Below are positions 44,439 to 55,423 of a stretch of DNA of 64,000 bases, in pieces (within the stretch, counting starts at the first letter, position 1; every line of letters begins with the position of its first letter). The translations under genes and the position numbers were made by a program. The notes beneath the pieces were generated by a model that saw only the letters and a list, made by a program, of their open reading frames with translations, searched no databases and had not been told where the DNA came from. This DNA is from Flavobacterium fluvii (GTDB taxonomy: Bacteria; Bacteroidota; Bacteroidia; Flavobacteriales; Flavobacteriaceae), in assembly GCF_900129545.1 (NCBI RefSeq), contig NZ_FQWB01000001.1, forward strand, positions 1,302,001 to 1,366,000. Reading direction: 5' to 3'.

Positions 44439-45113
44439 ATGAATAATTTCGATTGGACACAATTAGTGAACCCAGAATTTTATATTCTAATGGATGTGGG
44501 TGGGGTAAAAATAGGATTGTTAGTGATTCTTTTTATAATTTTTGCCGAAACAGGTTTGTTCGCGGGATTTTTTCTACCAGGAGACAGTTTGTTGTTTTTA
44601 GCGGGTATTTATAGTGAGTTGTTGATGCGACAAGTATCAATGGGAAGTGATTTTGCAGATGTGGTTTTGTTGTCTTCGTTGGTTTCTGTAGCGGGTGTTT
44701 TGGGTAACATGGTAGGCTATTGGTTCGGGGTTAAGGGAGGCACTTATCTTTATAACAAAGAAGATACTTTTTGGTTTAAGGAGAAATACCTTTTGCAATC
44801 GAGAGATTTTTTCGACAAGTATGGTGGGAAAGCCATTATCTTTGCAAGATTCTTGCCTATTTTCAGAACTTTTGCTCCCATAGTTGCCGGAATTGCTGCA
44901 ATGGATAAAAAGAAGTTTATGTTTTTTAATGTCGTAAGTTCCATTCTTTGGTCATTTAGCATGATTTTAGCCGGACATTATTTGTCGAGTTTATTCTTGG
45001 ATAAATTTGGCATCGATTTAAAAAAGCACATAGAATACATAGTTATAATTATTGTGCTTATCACAACGATTCCTGTTTTGTTCAAACTTTTAAAAAAAAG
45101 AGTTCATTTGTAA
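44439..45113 (+). CDS. DedA family membrane protein
   Basis: This is a 224-residue polytopic inner-membrane protein of the DedA/VTT family. Signatures are ETGLFAGFFLPGDSLLFLAG and the re-entrant/arginine motif FARFLPIFRTFAPIVAGIAAMDKKKF. Recent work on DedA proteins links them to recycling of undecaprenyl phosphate and other lipids, a fit with the envelope theme but not shown here. It is convergent with the next gene, sharing a bidirectional terminator. Confidence 0.92.
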   Translation: MNNFDWTQLVNPEFYILMDVGGVKIGLLVILFIIFAETGLFAGFFLPGDSLLFLAGIYSELLMRQVSMGSDFADVVLLSSLVSVAGVLGNMVGYWFGVKGGTYLYNKEDTFWFKEKYLLQSRDFFDKYGGKAIIFARFLPIFRTFAPIVAGIAAMDKKKFMFFNVVSSILWSFSMILAGHYLSSLFLDKFGIDLKKHIEYIVIIIVLITTIPVLFKLLKKRVHL

Positions 45114-45130
45114 ACCAATGAATTCAAATA

Positions 45131-45169
45131 AACTAAAAAATCCGAAGCTATAAACTTCGGATTTTTTTT
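45131..45169. terminator. Bidirectional terminator between dedA and the tandem envelope genes
   Basis: The stem AAAATCCGAAG / CTTCGGATTTT with loop CTATAAA is flanked by A- and T-runs on both sides. Positions 45135-45164 are identical over 30 bp, loop included, to the rpe terminator at 28161-28190. Confidence 0.9.
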
Positions 45170-45189
45170 ATGGGAAAACTTGTTTCAAA

Positions 45190-47544
45190 TTAGGGATTTG
45201 ACACCGGAATTCTTCTTGTTTCGGAGACTAACTGTCCATCATCTGAAAACCCTTCCAGCAAAACCTGGATTTCTTTTTGGTTTCCTTTTGGGAGCTTGAT
45301 TTCATAATTTTGATTGTCTTTTATCGTGATGTTTGGTGACCAGTTTAAAGTGCCGAAATAATAAAACTCATTTTGGGTTTCAAATTGCGAATTTTTGAAT
45401 TTTATGTTTTTTGCAAAACCTTTATTTACAATCAATGAAGTGTATTTAATGTCATAATAGTCTTTTTTGAGATTTTCCCTCAGGAAAATTTTAATGGTTC
45501 CGTTGCCAACCGATACAACATCGGAGTTGCCAGATTTGTCCATATAGATTTCGTCAATTTCATTCATATAGAGGTTGAACAAAAGGTTGTTGTCCAATAC
45601 GATGTCATTGTCGATATATACAGTGGGGGATCCTGAATTGCCGCCGGTAAAGCCTCGGTTGACACTTATGAAAACATTGCCATCTTCGTCTAAACCCGTG
45701 CGATATCCATTTCTGTTCAAAAAGTCCAAAAATCTTCCATAGTCGCCCTCTTTAACCTTAAAGGATGTGGCCATGAAATTCATTTCTTTTTGATGCTTTA
45801 AAACGTCTTTTTTGGTGCTTTTAATGGTTATTTCTTTTAAATTGATGATGCTGTCTTTAGCTTTGGAAACACTAAACGTGAAACTTTTATCCAAGTTTTT
45901 TTTAGTTGGGCAAATGGTTTTGTCAAATTGTAGCGGTAATGAAAAGAAGGTTTGGCTTGGGGAAACTCTGGCTTCTATTTTGGTTGCCACGGATAGGCTT
46001 TTTTCGTTTATCATTTGTAAAACAAAAACAGTCGAGTCCTGGGCAAAAAAGTTTTCGAATTTAAAATCATTGTTTTTATCAATGACCGCTTCGTCAAATA
46101 CATTGTCTTTTAATGAAACAAGCGAGATTCTGTTTTTGGAATTTGGATTTAATTTTTTTTCCACTTTTCCACTTATTGTTACTCCTTTGTCAAAGCTGTG
46201 ATTGATTTTTGGCGGATTGGATTTTATGTTGTCCCAAAGGAATTTACTTTTGTTTTGGTTCAGCATTAATAGTTCCATGTCTTGTTTCCTCTCCTTGTTT
46301 TCAAGGTCGTAATAGGCATAGTTGTCTGTTTCGGGAATATCTAAATAATTATTGAGGTAAAAAGTACCTTGAATAGACCTATTTTGATTGATGCAGACGT
46401 TGTTTTCTGGAAGTACGCTAATGCTTAAACTGGCTTGATTCAGTTCTGTTTTTCCTGATAATTGTATGCTGTCATTGGCAACAACTTTAGCTTGGAGTGT
46501 CGTGATTGGACTATTGACAGGAGAGATGTAAACCAATCTTTCGGTGATTTCATTTAAGTTTTCATCAATCAGCCGAATGCTGTTGACACCATTGGATAAA
46601 TACTTTTTGTCGAAAAGCAGTGTTTTTTCGGTTTCTTTGGTGTCGAAGACAATTTCTTGTTGAATGGCGTTTTTGTTTTGTTGAATGAGCAAGATGAACT
46701 TTTTATTTTGATATAATTCAACCCCTTTTTCATTTGTTTTAACCGCGATTATTAGTTTGTTTTTAGGTAGATTGTTGTTGTAAGTCACTATGATTCCCGT
46801 TTCTTGAACTTTGGGCAATGGTTGGGCAATGGTTAATTTGTCTGACTTTATTTTTAGGGTGTATTTTTCATTTAAATTAGGGATTAAATAAAAAACACCA
46901 TTGCCCATTTTGTTGGTGTGAAATTGAGAAACTTCATTTGATTTGGAATCCAGAACAATTCCGTCTGTTTCTATCCCTTTTTGGTTGCAATCTTTGATGG
47001 AAATGCCAACAGCATTATTGATGTCGTTTAGGATGGAACCGCCTTCGGGGGATAGGGTTATTTTTGCCGTATCCCAGTCAGGCTCTTTGGTTTTAAAATT
47101 ATATGGTTCGTTTTTATCAATGATTTCGATTGTCTGCATAAAAGAACCATCTTCGGTAAAATTGTTCATCCAATTGGTGTAAAAATGGAAATAGTATTTG
47201 CCGGTTTTGAATTTGTTGTTTAAATGCAGGCCTCCTGCAAAAGTGCCTTTGGTCGTGAAAATCAATTGTTTTTGAATGATTTCTTGTTGTTCATTATAGA
47301 CAACCAATTGCACATTGGCGGTATTGGAATGCGGAGTATTATTGTTTTTACTCCATACATATCCTTTGAAAGCAAGGTCTTCACTGTTTACATAAATATT
47401 TTTGTTGAATTGGACGTGAATGCTTTCTCTGTCGTAATTAAAATAGGTGTCTATGTAATTCTTTATTTTTTCTTGATTACTTGTGGTTTGCGAGAACGAT
47501 TGTAAAAAAAACAGCAAACAGCTAATTTTGACTATTAATCTCAT
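45190..47544 (-). CDS. Exported protein with MG2-like and TonB-plug-like regions (paralogue A)
   Basis: This is a 784-residue exported protein with a signal peptide (about 1-18). An N-terminal MG2/alpha-2-macroglobulin-like beta domain (about 35-140, HVQFNKNIYVNSEDLAFKGYVW... GKYYFHFYTNWMNNF) is followed by several beta-rich repeats. A TonB-receptor plug-like segment is near 640-690 (PTVYIDNDIVLDNNLLFNLYMNEIDEIYMDK, in parts). No outer-membrane barrel follows, so it is not itself a receptor. Its function is unknown; similar proteins in Bacteroidota are annotated only by these domains. It is the downstream member of a tandem pair. Confidence 0.75.
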   Translation of the reverse strand: MRLIVKISCLLFFLQSFSQTTSNQEKIKNYIDTYFNYDRESIHVQFNKNIYVNSEDLAFKGYVWSKNNNTPHSNTANVQLVVYNEQQEIIQKQLIFTTKGTFAGGLHLNNKFKTGKYYFHFYTNWMNNFTEDGSFMQTIEIIDKNEPYNFKTKEPDWDTAKITLSPEGGSILNDINNAVGISIKDCNQKGIETDGIVLDSKSNEVSQFHTNKMGNGVFYLIPNLNEKYTLKIKSDKLTIAQPLPKVQETGIIVTYNNNLPKNKLIIAVKTNEKGVELYQNKKFILLIQQNKNAIQQEIVFDTKETEKTLLFDKKYLSNGVNSIRLIDENLNEITERLVYISPVNSPITTLQAKVVANDSIQLSGKTELNQASLSISVLPENNVCINQNRSIQGTFYLNNYLDIPETDNYAYYDLENKERKQDMELLMLNQNKSKFLWDNIKSNPPKINHSFDKGVTISGKVEKKLNPNSKNRISLVSLKDNVFDEAVIDKNNDFKFENFFAQDSTVFVLQMINEKSLSVATKIEARVSPSQTFFSLPLQFDKTICPTKKNLDKSFTFSVSKAKDSIINLKEITIKSTKKDVLKHQKEMNFMATSFKVKEGDYGRFLDFLNRNGYRTGLDEDGNVFISVNRGFTGGNSGSPTVYIDNDIVLDNNLLFNLYMNEIDEIYMDKSGNSDVVSVGNGTIKIFLRENLKKDYYDIKYTSLIVNKGFAKNIKFKNSQFETQNEFYYFGTLNWSPNITIKDNQNYEIKLPKGNQKEIQVLLEGFSDDGQLVSETRRIPVSNP

Positions 47545-47653
47545 ACAGGGGGATTTAGGGAATTATGTCGTTGGTTAATTTGTCTGCTAAATATAGCCGC
47601 AAAAGCTACTCAAACTAGATATAATCAAATGAATTAAAATTTAAATAATTGTT

Positions 47654-50020
47654 TTATAGATTGGAAACAGGTATTTTTCTTATCTCGGAGATTAACTCTC
47701 CATCTTCTGAAAAACCTTCCAACAAGACTTGAATTTCTTTTTGATTCGCTTTCAGCGACTTTATTTCGAAACTGTTGTTTGTTGTTATTTCTGCTTTTGG
47801 AGTCCAAGACAAGGTTCCGAAATAGTTGAATTCTTTTGCCGTTTCAAAGGGTGCATTGCTGAAATCAATTTCTTTTGTGAATCCATGGGTGACCATAAAT
47901 GAAGCGTTTTTTGATTGAAAGATGTCGTTTTTCATTCCGTTTTTGAGGTAGATTTTTATGGTTCCCGATCCTGTGGGATTTGTATTGGAGTACCCCATTT
48001 TGTCAATATAGATTTCATCAACTTCTTCAATGCTTAAATTGAAAAGGAAATTCAAGTCGAAAACTTCTTGGTCATCTATATAAACTGTGGGCGAAGCATC
48101 AGTATCCCGGACAATATCGCTAAGTTTATTTTTGATATAAACCGAATTGTTCGTGCCGCTAAAACCAGTTCGATAACCTCCATACATGCTGAGGTAATCG
48201 AGGAAGTTGCCAAAATCTTTATCGGTTATTTTGAAGGCTTTGGCCATGTTGTTTTTCTCTTTGTGAATCAGTTTTGTTTTTTTGGAATCCCCTTTTATGA
48301 CAACATCGTTAAGGTTAATTATGCTTTTGTCTAAACCCAATTTGGCAAAACTAAAAGGTTCATTAGTGTTGTCGATTGCGGGACAATCGAGCAAATTGAT
48401 TTTTGGTTGAAAAACGAAAGTGGAATCCCGGACAACAACTTTGGCGTTTATTTTGTCATTTTTTGCGATATTTTTTTCATTGGTCATTTGCAATAAAACT
48501 ATCGTGGAGTCGTGTACATAAATGTTTTCAAAAGTGAATAGATTGTTTTTGTCTATCATGGATTCTTCAAAGACTTTGTTTTTCATTGATATTAATGAAA
48601 TTTTATATTTTGAATTGGAATTTAATTTTTTTTCAATATTTCCTTTTATTGTAATTCCTTGAGTAGAAGGATACGTGATTTTGGGAGGGTTCGATTTTAT
48701 GTTGCTCCACAAATATTTGTTTTTGTTTTGATTGAGGATTGCTAATTCGATGTCCTGCTTTCTGGTTTTGTTGTTGTTGTCAAAATAAGGATAGGTTTCG
48801 TTTTCAGGTTGATCCAGATAAGCATTCAAGCGCATTGTACCTATGATGGATTGCTTGTTTGTAATGCAAGTGTTGTTTTCGGGTAAAATGCTGATGCTTA
48901 AATTGGATTTTTTGGAGTTGTTTTTCACGGAAAGCATCAAACTGTCGTTGGCTATTGTTTTGGCTTCTAACGTAACTTCTGGTTTTGAATCGGTTTCAAT
49001 ATAAATTAATCGTTCGGCAACTTCATTCAGGCCTTCGTCGATAACTCGGATAGTATTGACGCCATTGGCTAAATTCGTCTTGTCAAAACGCAGTGTTTTT
49101 TCAGTTTCATTTGCGTCAAACGTGAATTCTTTTAAGATGGAATTTCCATTTTGATGAAGGAGTAAAACCAGCTTTTTATTTTGGTATAAAGTAAGGCCGG
49201 CATTATTTGTTTTTACTACCACTGCCAGAATATTGTTCGATAAATTGTTGTTGTAACTTATTGCCAAGCCTTTATTTTGGGTTGAAGGCAAATTTTCAAT
49301 AAGGTTTAATTTTTCTGTTTTTATTTGGACCGTATATTTTTCATTATTGTCAGGAGTCAAATAAAAACTGCCATTTCCCATTTCATTGGTTTTAAATTGG
49401 GTTATTAGTTTGGATTTGGAATCAAAAACTTTTCCTTCTATAATTTTTATTCCTTTACGATTACAGTCGGTCAACTTAACTCCAATCTTGTTGGTTATGG
49501 AATTTATAATTTTTCCGCTTTCAGGAAAAAATTCAATTTTGGCTGATTTCCAATTGGGTTCTTTGGATTGTGCGTAATAGGGTTCGTTCCTGTTTATGAT
49601 TTCAACAGTTTGAATGAATGATTCGTCTTCGGTAAAATTATTCATCCAATTGGTGTAAAAATGAAAATAATATTTTCCTGAAGAGAATTTTTCGTTTAAG
49701 TGGATTCCTCCTTCAAATACACCTAAAGCAGTGTACAGTAATTGTTTTTGAACGAGTTTTTTTTGGTCATTGTAAATAGCCAATTGTACATTGGTGGTAT
49801 TTACATCCGGCAAATATTTGTTTTTGTTGATGACATAACCTTTGAAAGCAAGGTCTTCGTTATTGACATAAACCGTTTTGTTGAATTGAACGTAAATGTT
49901 TTCCCTGTCATAATGAAAATAGGTTTCAACGAGATTTTTAATGTTTTCTTGATTATTGGTCGTTTGCGAAAAGGATTGTATAAAGAGAAGTAAGCCAAAA
50001 ATAGTAAAGTTGAATTTCAT
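47654..50020 (-). CDS. Exported protein with MG2-like and TonB-plug-like regions (paralogue B)
   Basis: This is a 788-residue protein with the same layout as the downstream neighbour: signal peptide (about 1-18), MG2-like domain (VQFNKTVYVNNEDLAFKGYV... GKYYFHFYTNWMNNFTEDESF), beta-rich middle, and plug-like segment near 640-690 (PTVYIDDQEVFDLNFLFNLSIEEVDEIYIDKMGYS). Both end in the same motif, EIQVLLEGFS.DG.L.SE.R.IPVSN. The pair is a tandem gene duplication with strong conservation at both ends and more divergence in the middle. They are 109 bp apart and have no terminator between them. Confidence 0.75.
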   Translation of the reverse strand: MKFNFTIFGLLLFIQSFSQTTNNQENIKNLVETYFHYDRENIYVQFNKTVYVNNEDLAFKGYVINKNKYLPDVNTTNVQLAIYNDQKKLVQKQLLYTALGVFEGGIHLNEKFSSGKYYFHFYTNWMNNFTEDESFIQTVEIINRNEPYYAQSKEPNWKSAKIEFFPESGKIINSITNKIGVKLTDCNRKGIKIIEGKVFDSKSKLITQFKTNEMGNGSFYLTPDNNEKYTVQIKTEKLNLIENLPSTQNKGLAISYNNNLSNNILAVVVKTNNAGLTLYQNKKLVLLLHQNGNSILKEFTFDANETEKTLRFDKTNLANGVNTIRVIDEGLNEVAERLIYIETDSKPEVTLEAKTIANDSLMLSVKNNSKKSNLSISILPENNTCITNKQSIIGTMRLNAYLDQPENETYPYFDNNNKTRKQDIELAILNQNKNKYLWSNIKSNPPKITYPSTQGITIKGNIEKKLNSNSKYKISLISMKNKVFEESMIDKNNLFTFENIYVHDSTIVLLQMTNEKNIAKNDKINAKVVVRDSTFVFQPKINLLDCPAIDNTNEPFSFAKLGLDKSIINLNDVVIKGDSKKTKLIHKEKNNMAKAFKITDKDFGNFLDYLSMYGGYRTGFSGTNNSVYIKNKLSDIVRDTDASPTVYIDDQEVFDLNFLFNLSIEEVDEIYIDKMGYSNTNPTGSGTIKIYLKNGMKNDIFQSKNASFMVTHGFTKEIDFSNAPFETAKEFNYFGTLSWTPKAEITTNNSFEIKSLKANQKEIQVLLEGFSEDGELISEIRKIPVSNL

Positions 50021-50067
50021 TTGTAAATCTATGGTTAGTTAGTGGTTGGATATTATTTTGCGCGAAT

Positions 50068-50075
50068 CAAAATTA
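50068..50075 (-). promoter_or_regulatory. -7 box of the tandem envelope gene pair
   Basis: The minus strand reads TAATTTTG (TAnnTTTG), 48-55 bp upstream of paralogue B. Confidence 0.45.
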
Positions 50076-50143
50076 AATTAAAAAAAGACACGGGGTTCTT
50101 AGTTTAAGGTTTTATTTACAAATAACTTAACATAAATTATGCC

Positions 50144-50180
50144 AAAAAAAATCCGTCCCAATTATATCGGGACGGATTTT
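50144..50180 (-). terminator. Terminator of groESL
   Basis: The stem AAATCCGTCCC / GGGACGGATTT, with an 8-9 nt AT-rich loop, carries an eight-base T-tract on the minus strand. It lies about 21 bp after the groEL stop. Confidence 0.92.
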
Positions 50181-50201
50181 GAATATGATTTTGGATTGAT
50201 A

Positions 50202-51848
<1,647 letters not shown>

Positions 51849-51869
51849 TTAATTGTTTTTAATACTTAA

Positions 51870-52145
51870 TTAGATGATTGCCAAGATATCGTCTTCGCGC
51901 ATAATCAAATAATCTTTTCCTTCTAATTTCAATTCTGTTCCGGCATATTTTCCGTAAAGAACGGTATCGCCCACTTTTACGGTTAATGGTTCGTCTTTTT
52001 TACCATTGCCCGCAGCAACAACAGTTCCTTTTTGTGGTTTTTCTTTTGCAGTATCTGGGATAAAAATTCCTGAAGCAGTTTTAGTTTCGGCTGCTGCAGG
52101 TTCAATAAGTACGCGGTCTGAAAGCGGTTTAATATTTAAAGCCAT
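51870..52145 (-). CDS. groES: 10 kDa co-chaperonin GroES
   Basis: This is the 91-residue GroES lid protein: [31 protein letters not shown] includes the mobile loop, and [33 protein letters not shown] is the conserved end. It is first in the groESL operon. The upstream 90 bp show no CIRCE inverted repeat and no exact TAnnTTTG box. Confidence 0.97.
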   Translation of the reverse strand: MALNIKPLSDRVLIEPAAAETKTASGIFIPDTAKEKPQKGTVVAAGNGKKDEPLTVKVGDTVLYGKYAGTELKLEGKDYLIMREDDILAII

Positions 52146-52236
52146 AATAATATGATATTTTGTTGTTATTAATTTGATGCGAATCGGATTTCAGAAATTA
52201 TGCCAAGGGCTAAAAACTGACATTTTTTCTTAAAAG

Positions 52237-52264
52237 AAATGCCAGCTTTGACAGGCTGGCATTT
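52237..52264 (-). terminator. Terminator of secG
   Basis: The perfect 10-bp stem AAATGCCAGC/GCTGGCATTT with an 8-nt loop lies 20 bp after the secG stop. It separates the secG unit from groESL. Confidence 0.85.
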
Positions 52265-52284
52265 GTTGTATTTTTGAAATAAAA

Positions 52285-52626
52285 TTATTTTTTTACTGGT
52301 TCAGCAGCTGGTGTGCTTTGAACTGGTGCCGCATTTTGGGCAGGTGCAGTGGTAGTTTCTGATTTTTCAATAATTTTAGAATCGGTGTCGCTTAATGATC
52401 CATCAAAACTTAAACTAGAAAGTAATATAAGTGCAATTAATACTGTTGCCAATGTCCAAGTGCTTTTGTCTAAAAAGTCGGTTGTTTTTTGTACTCCACC
52501 CAACATTTGAGAACCACCTATTGAAGAAGATAATCCACCACCTTTAGGGTTTTGAACCATAATTACTACTACCAATAGAAAGCAAACTATTGTAATTAAA
52601 ACTAAAAAAATTGAAAATGTGCTCAT
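52285..52626 (-). CDS. secG: Preprotein translocase subunit SecG
   Basis: This is a 113-residue membrane protein with two helices (about 5-24 and 57-73) joined by the conserved loop VQNPKGGGLSSSIGGSQMLGG. The C-terminal 35 residues are a Pro/Ala/Thr-rich extension (TTTAPAQNAAPVQSTPAAEP) not found in the shorter E. coli protein. SecG aids SecYE-SecA translocation. It starts 3 bp after the TPR gene stop. Confidence 0.93.
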   Translation of the reverse strand: MSTFSIFLVLITIVCFLLVVVIMVQNPKGGGLSSSIGGSQMLGGVQKTTDFLDKSTWTLATVLIALILLSSLSFDGSLSDTDSKIIEKSETTTAPAQNAAPVQSTPAAEPVKK

Positions 52627-52629
52627 TGT

Positions 52630-53475
52630 TTATTTATTATGTTGTTGTAAAATCTCAATATCCGAAATACGGTCTGCAAAGAAACTACTTTTTTCTGGAT
52701 ATTTCAAAATTAATATTTCATAAGCTTGAATTGCTTTTTGATATTTTTTTTGTTCCAAATAGACCCTGGCCAAAGTCTCGGTCATCAAGTAGGAAGTGTC
52801 CGTTTTGTTTGATTCCGCAAAGGTTGTTGAATGCGTGCCATGTTTTGCGGGAGAAATTTTTGGGTTGGATTCGATGAATTTATCAATCAATTCCGCTTTT
52901 TTCTTTTTTTCCTCGTCTAATGGTTCGGTTTCAGGGTTGGTTGTGTTTCCTTTTTCTCTTAGTATAGGCTCGATTCGGGCAAGTTGCAGCCATTCTTGAA
53001 AGGAATGTTTTTCGTTGACCGAAAAATCCAAAGGTTTTCCAATGTCCAGTTTTTCAACAGCCGTTTTTGTGTTTTCTTCTGCTTCTTCTGCTTCTTTTAT
53101 GGAGGTAAGAATGGATTGCTCTACCGTGTTTGCTTTTGCTTCCAACTTTATTTCGGGCTTGAGAACCTCGAAATCGACCACGCTAATGTCCAAAAGTTGC
53201 GATAATTTTTTGTCGTATAATCCTTTTTGAATGGCAACAAAAGTGTCTGAAGTGATGAAATCAAATAAAACCGTTCTATCGGTAGTGTGTGCTGCTGTAA
53301 CTTTTAAAGCATAATTATACTTGAAACTATTTTGATTGTAAAGCCCTCTCAAACGCAATGCCCTGGCACTTTGAAAATATGGAAATTCATCCAGCACTTT
53401 TGCCAAGTCATCCGTTTGCTTTTCGTTGATGGCATCGGGTTTGTTAATTAAATAAGTATAATCGGTTACGTTCAT
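52630..53475 (-). CDS. Tetratricopeptide repeat protein in the lptE-secG unit
   Basis: This is a 281-residue soluble protein without a signal peptide. The N-terminal third is helical (DDLAKVLDEFPYFQSARALRLRGLYNQNSFKYN). A charged linker (about 125-210) follows, and one or two TPR-like motifs lie near the end (ETLARVYLEQKKYQKAIQAYEILILKYPEKSSFFADRI, in parts). Its role is unknown. It sits between lptE and secG, an arrangement also seen in other Bacteroidota, which hints at a link to export. Confidence 0.8.
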   Translation of the reverse strand: MNVTDYTYLINKPDAINEKQTDDLAKVLDEFPYFQSARALRLRGLYNQNSFKYNYALKVTAAHTTDRTVLFDFITSDTFVAIQKGLYDKKLSQLLDISVVDFEVLKPEIKLEAKANTVEQSILTSIKEAEEAEENTKTAVEKLDIGKPLDFSVNEKHSFQEWLQLARIEPILREKGNTTNPETEPLDEEKKKKAELIDKFIESNPKISPAKHGTHSTTFAESNKTDTSYLMTETLARVYLEQKKYQKAIQAYEILILKYPEKSSFFADRISDIEILQQHNK

Positions 53476-53537
53476 TTTTATAATTTACGATTTTTTAAAT
53501 CTAATATCGGAAATCTCATATCTAATATCTAATATTA
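53476..53537. repeat. AT-rich repeat-like spacer between lptE and the TPR gene
   Basis: The spacer holds ATTTACGATT, AAATCTAATATC and ATATCTAATATCTAATATTAG. These words match the murD-ftsW, ftsZ-yqeY and yqeY-tRNA spacers. No terminator is seen. Confidence 0.45.
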
Positions 53538-53539
53538 GT

Positions 53540-54043
53540 TTACCATTTAGCCAACGATTCGTTGAATATGTCTTGTGTTATTCTTTCGAAAATTTCTTTT
53601 ATGGCTTTGTTTAAAGTTTCTCCATGGAGTTGTTGGGCTGCGGGATAATCATAATAAAAATCGAATGTTTTTTCGAAATTGTCGGTTTCTTTCTTTCTAT
53701 TGGAAAATCGAACATTTACCCTGATGGTCAATCTGTTTTGTGCGGCTTGCTGATCGGCAGTTGCGGTCATCGGGCTTATTCTGTAATCTATGATTTCTCC
53801 TTCATAAGCTAAATCGCCACCTGTTTTAACCAAATTCAAATTGGTTTGATTTTGGATAAGGTCTTGCAATTCCAAGTAAAATGTCCTGTCGATTCCAGGT
53901 TCAATTAACTCTGAATTGTTCGGAAAAAAACTTACTTGAAAAGTTTTGGCGTCGATTTTTCCAGTTCCAGTGAAGTTGTAAACATTGCAACTGTTTGTGG
54001 TGAACAATAAAATTAGAAATAAAAAAGGATATATTTTTTTCAT
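53540..54043 (-). CDS. lptE: LPS assembly lipoprotein LptE
   Basis: This is a 167-residue outer-membrane lipoprotein with signal MKKIYPFLFLILLFTTNSC and probable lipidated Cys19, followed by an LptE-like domain (TGTGKIDAKTFQVSFFPNNSELIEPGIDRTF..., with ALYEGEI-like LAYEGEIIDYRISPM). LptE plugs the LptD barrel that inserts lipopolysaccharide. ATG 54043 is chosen because it begins the signal sequence; the longer frame to 54100 adds a non-hydrophobic tail. Confidence 0.85.
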   Translation of the reverse strand: MKKIYPFLFLILLFTTNSCNVYNFTGTGKIDAKTFQVSFFPNNSELIEPGIDRTFYLELQDLIQNQTNLNLVKTGGDLAYEGEIIDYRISPMTATADQQAAQNRLTIRVNVRFSNRKKETDNFEKTFDFYYDYPAAQQLHGETLNKAIKEIFERITQDIFNESLAKW

Positions 54044-54157
54044 GCTATGTTGTAAAGGCAGATTCCAATCTTTGAAATCCCAAATTCTAATTTTTTTCAA
54101 ATATATGAATTTTCAAATTTGGAATTTGGAATTTATTTTTTGGAATTCCACTTGTTT

Positions 54158-55414
54158 CTATAAATCAAATTGTTTTATTTTTCGGTAGAGCGTTCTTTCG
54201 GAAATTCCCAATTCATCGGCTGCCATTTTTCGTTTTCCTTTATTTTTTTCCAACGATTTTTTTATCATTTCGATTTCTTTTTGTTCCAATCGCAAGACTT
54301 CTTCTTCCTCGATGCTTTCGGCAAATTGGTAATTGTCTTGAACTTGATAACTATTCTCGTTGTTGTTTGGCGTCGTGATGACGGCGGTTCTTGGTTCTTC
54401 TTCAAAATCTATTTCGCTGTCGTCTTCTTTTGCGCCATAGATTTTTTTGATGAGATGCGAATTGGCTTCCTGCACTTTCGCCCCTCCATTTTGCATCAAT
54501 TCCAAGGTCAGTTTTTTTAAATCGTGCAAATCGCTTTTCATGTCAAAAAGCACTTTGTACAAGATTTCTCTTTCGGTATTGAAGTCGCTGTCGTTTTTTC
54601 GATCTTTTATCACCGAAGGCAAATTGCTTCCTTCTATGGGTAAATACGATTGCAGGGTGTTTGCCGTAATGTCGCGATTGGTTTCCAGAACCGAAATTTG
54701 TTCGGCCACGTTTCGCAACTGTCGAATGTTTCCGCTCCAGCGAAATTTTTGCAACATCTGAACGGCATAATCATCCAACTTAATAGGAGGCATTTTGTAT
54801 TTATGGGCAAAATCAGCCGCAAATTTTCTAAACAACAAATGAATATCGTCTTTTCTGTCGCGCAAAGGAGGTAAAGCAATATCGACTGTACTCAATCGAT
54901 AATACAAATCTTCACGGAATTTCCCTTTTTCGATGGCGTCAAACAAATTCACGTTGGTGGCAGCCACAATTCGAACATCCGTTTTTTGCACTTGCGATGA
55001 TCCTACTTTCAGGAACTCTCCATTTTCAAGGATTCTCAGCAATCGAACTTGGGTTGTCAAAGGCAATTCGCCCACTTCATCCAAGAAAATTGTTCCACCG
55101 CTGGCCACTTCAAAATAGCCTTCACGGGTAGAAGTTGCACCAGTAAAAGAGCCTTTTTCGTGACCGAAAAGTTCGCTGTCAATGGTTCCTTCCGGAATGG
55201 CTCCGCAGTTTACGGCTATGTATTTTCCGTGTTTTCTGTGAGAAAGCGTATGGATGATTTTCGGAATACTCTCTTTTCCAACGCCGCTTTCACCCACAAC
55301 CAATACCGAAATATCGGTTGGTGCCACCTGAATCGCTTTTTCTATCGCGCGATTGAGTTTCGGGTCATTCCCGATAATCTCGAATCGTTGTTTTATTGAT
55401 TGAACTGTTTCCAT
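54158..55414 (-). CDS. Sigma-54 interaction domain transcriptional activator without sensor domain
   Basis: This is a 418-residue bacterial enhancer-binding protein. The AAA+ domain (about 12-245) has Walker A GESGVGKE (41-48), the sigma-54 contact loop GSFTGA (88-93, a Ser variant of the usual GAFTGA), Walker B TIFLDE (108-113), and the arginine-finger region REDLYYRLSTVDIALPPLRDR. A long acidic linker leads to a Fis-type HTH (about 380-418, KMAADELGISERTLYRKIKQFDL). There is no receiver, GAF or PAS domain, so activity must be set by expression or a partner. It is followed by lptE and preceded by a 48-residue membrane peptide gene. Confidence 0.92.
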   Translation of the reverse strand: METVQSIKQRFEIIGNDPKLNRAIEKAIQVAPTDISVLVVGESGVGKESIPKIIHTLSHRKHGKYIAVNCGAIPEGTIDSELFGHEKGSFTGATSTREGYFEVASGGTIFLDEVGELPLTTQVRLLRILENGEFLKVGSSQVQKTDVRIVAATNVNLFDAIEKGKFREDLYYRLSTVDIALPPLRDRKDDIHLLFRKFAADFAHKYKMPPIKLDDYAVQMLQKFRWSGNIRQLRNVAEQISVLETNRDITANTLQSYLPIEGSNLPSVIKDRKNDSDFNTEREILYKVLFDMKSDLHDLKKLTLELMQNGGAKVQEANSHLIKKIYGAKEDDSEIDFEEEPRTAVITTPNNNENSYQVQDNYQFAESIEEEEVLRLEQKEIEMIKKSLEKNKGKRKMAADELGISERTLYRKIKQFDL

Positions 55415-55423
55415 AATATTGTT

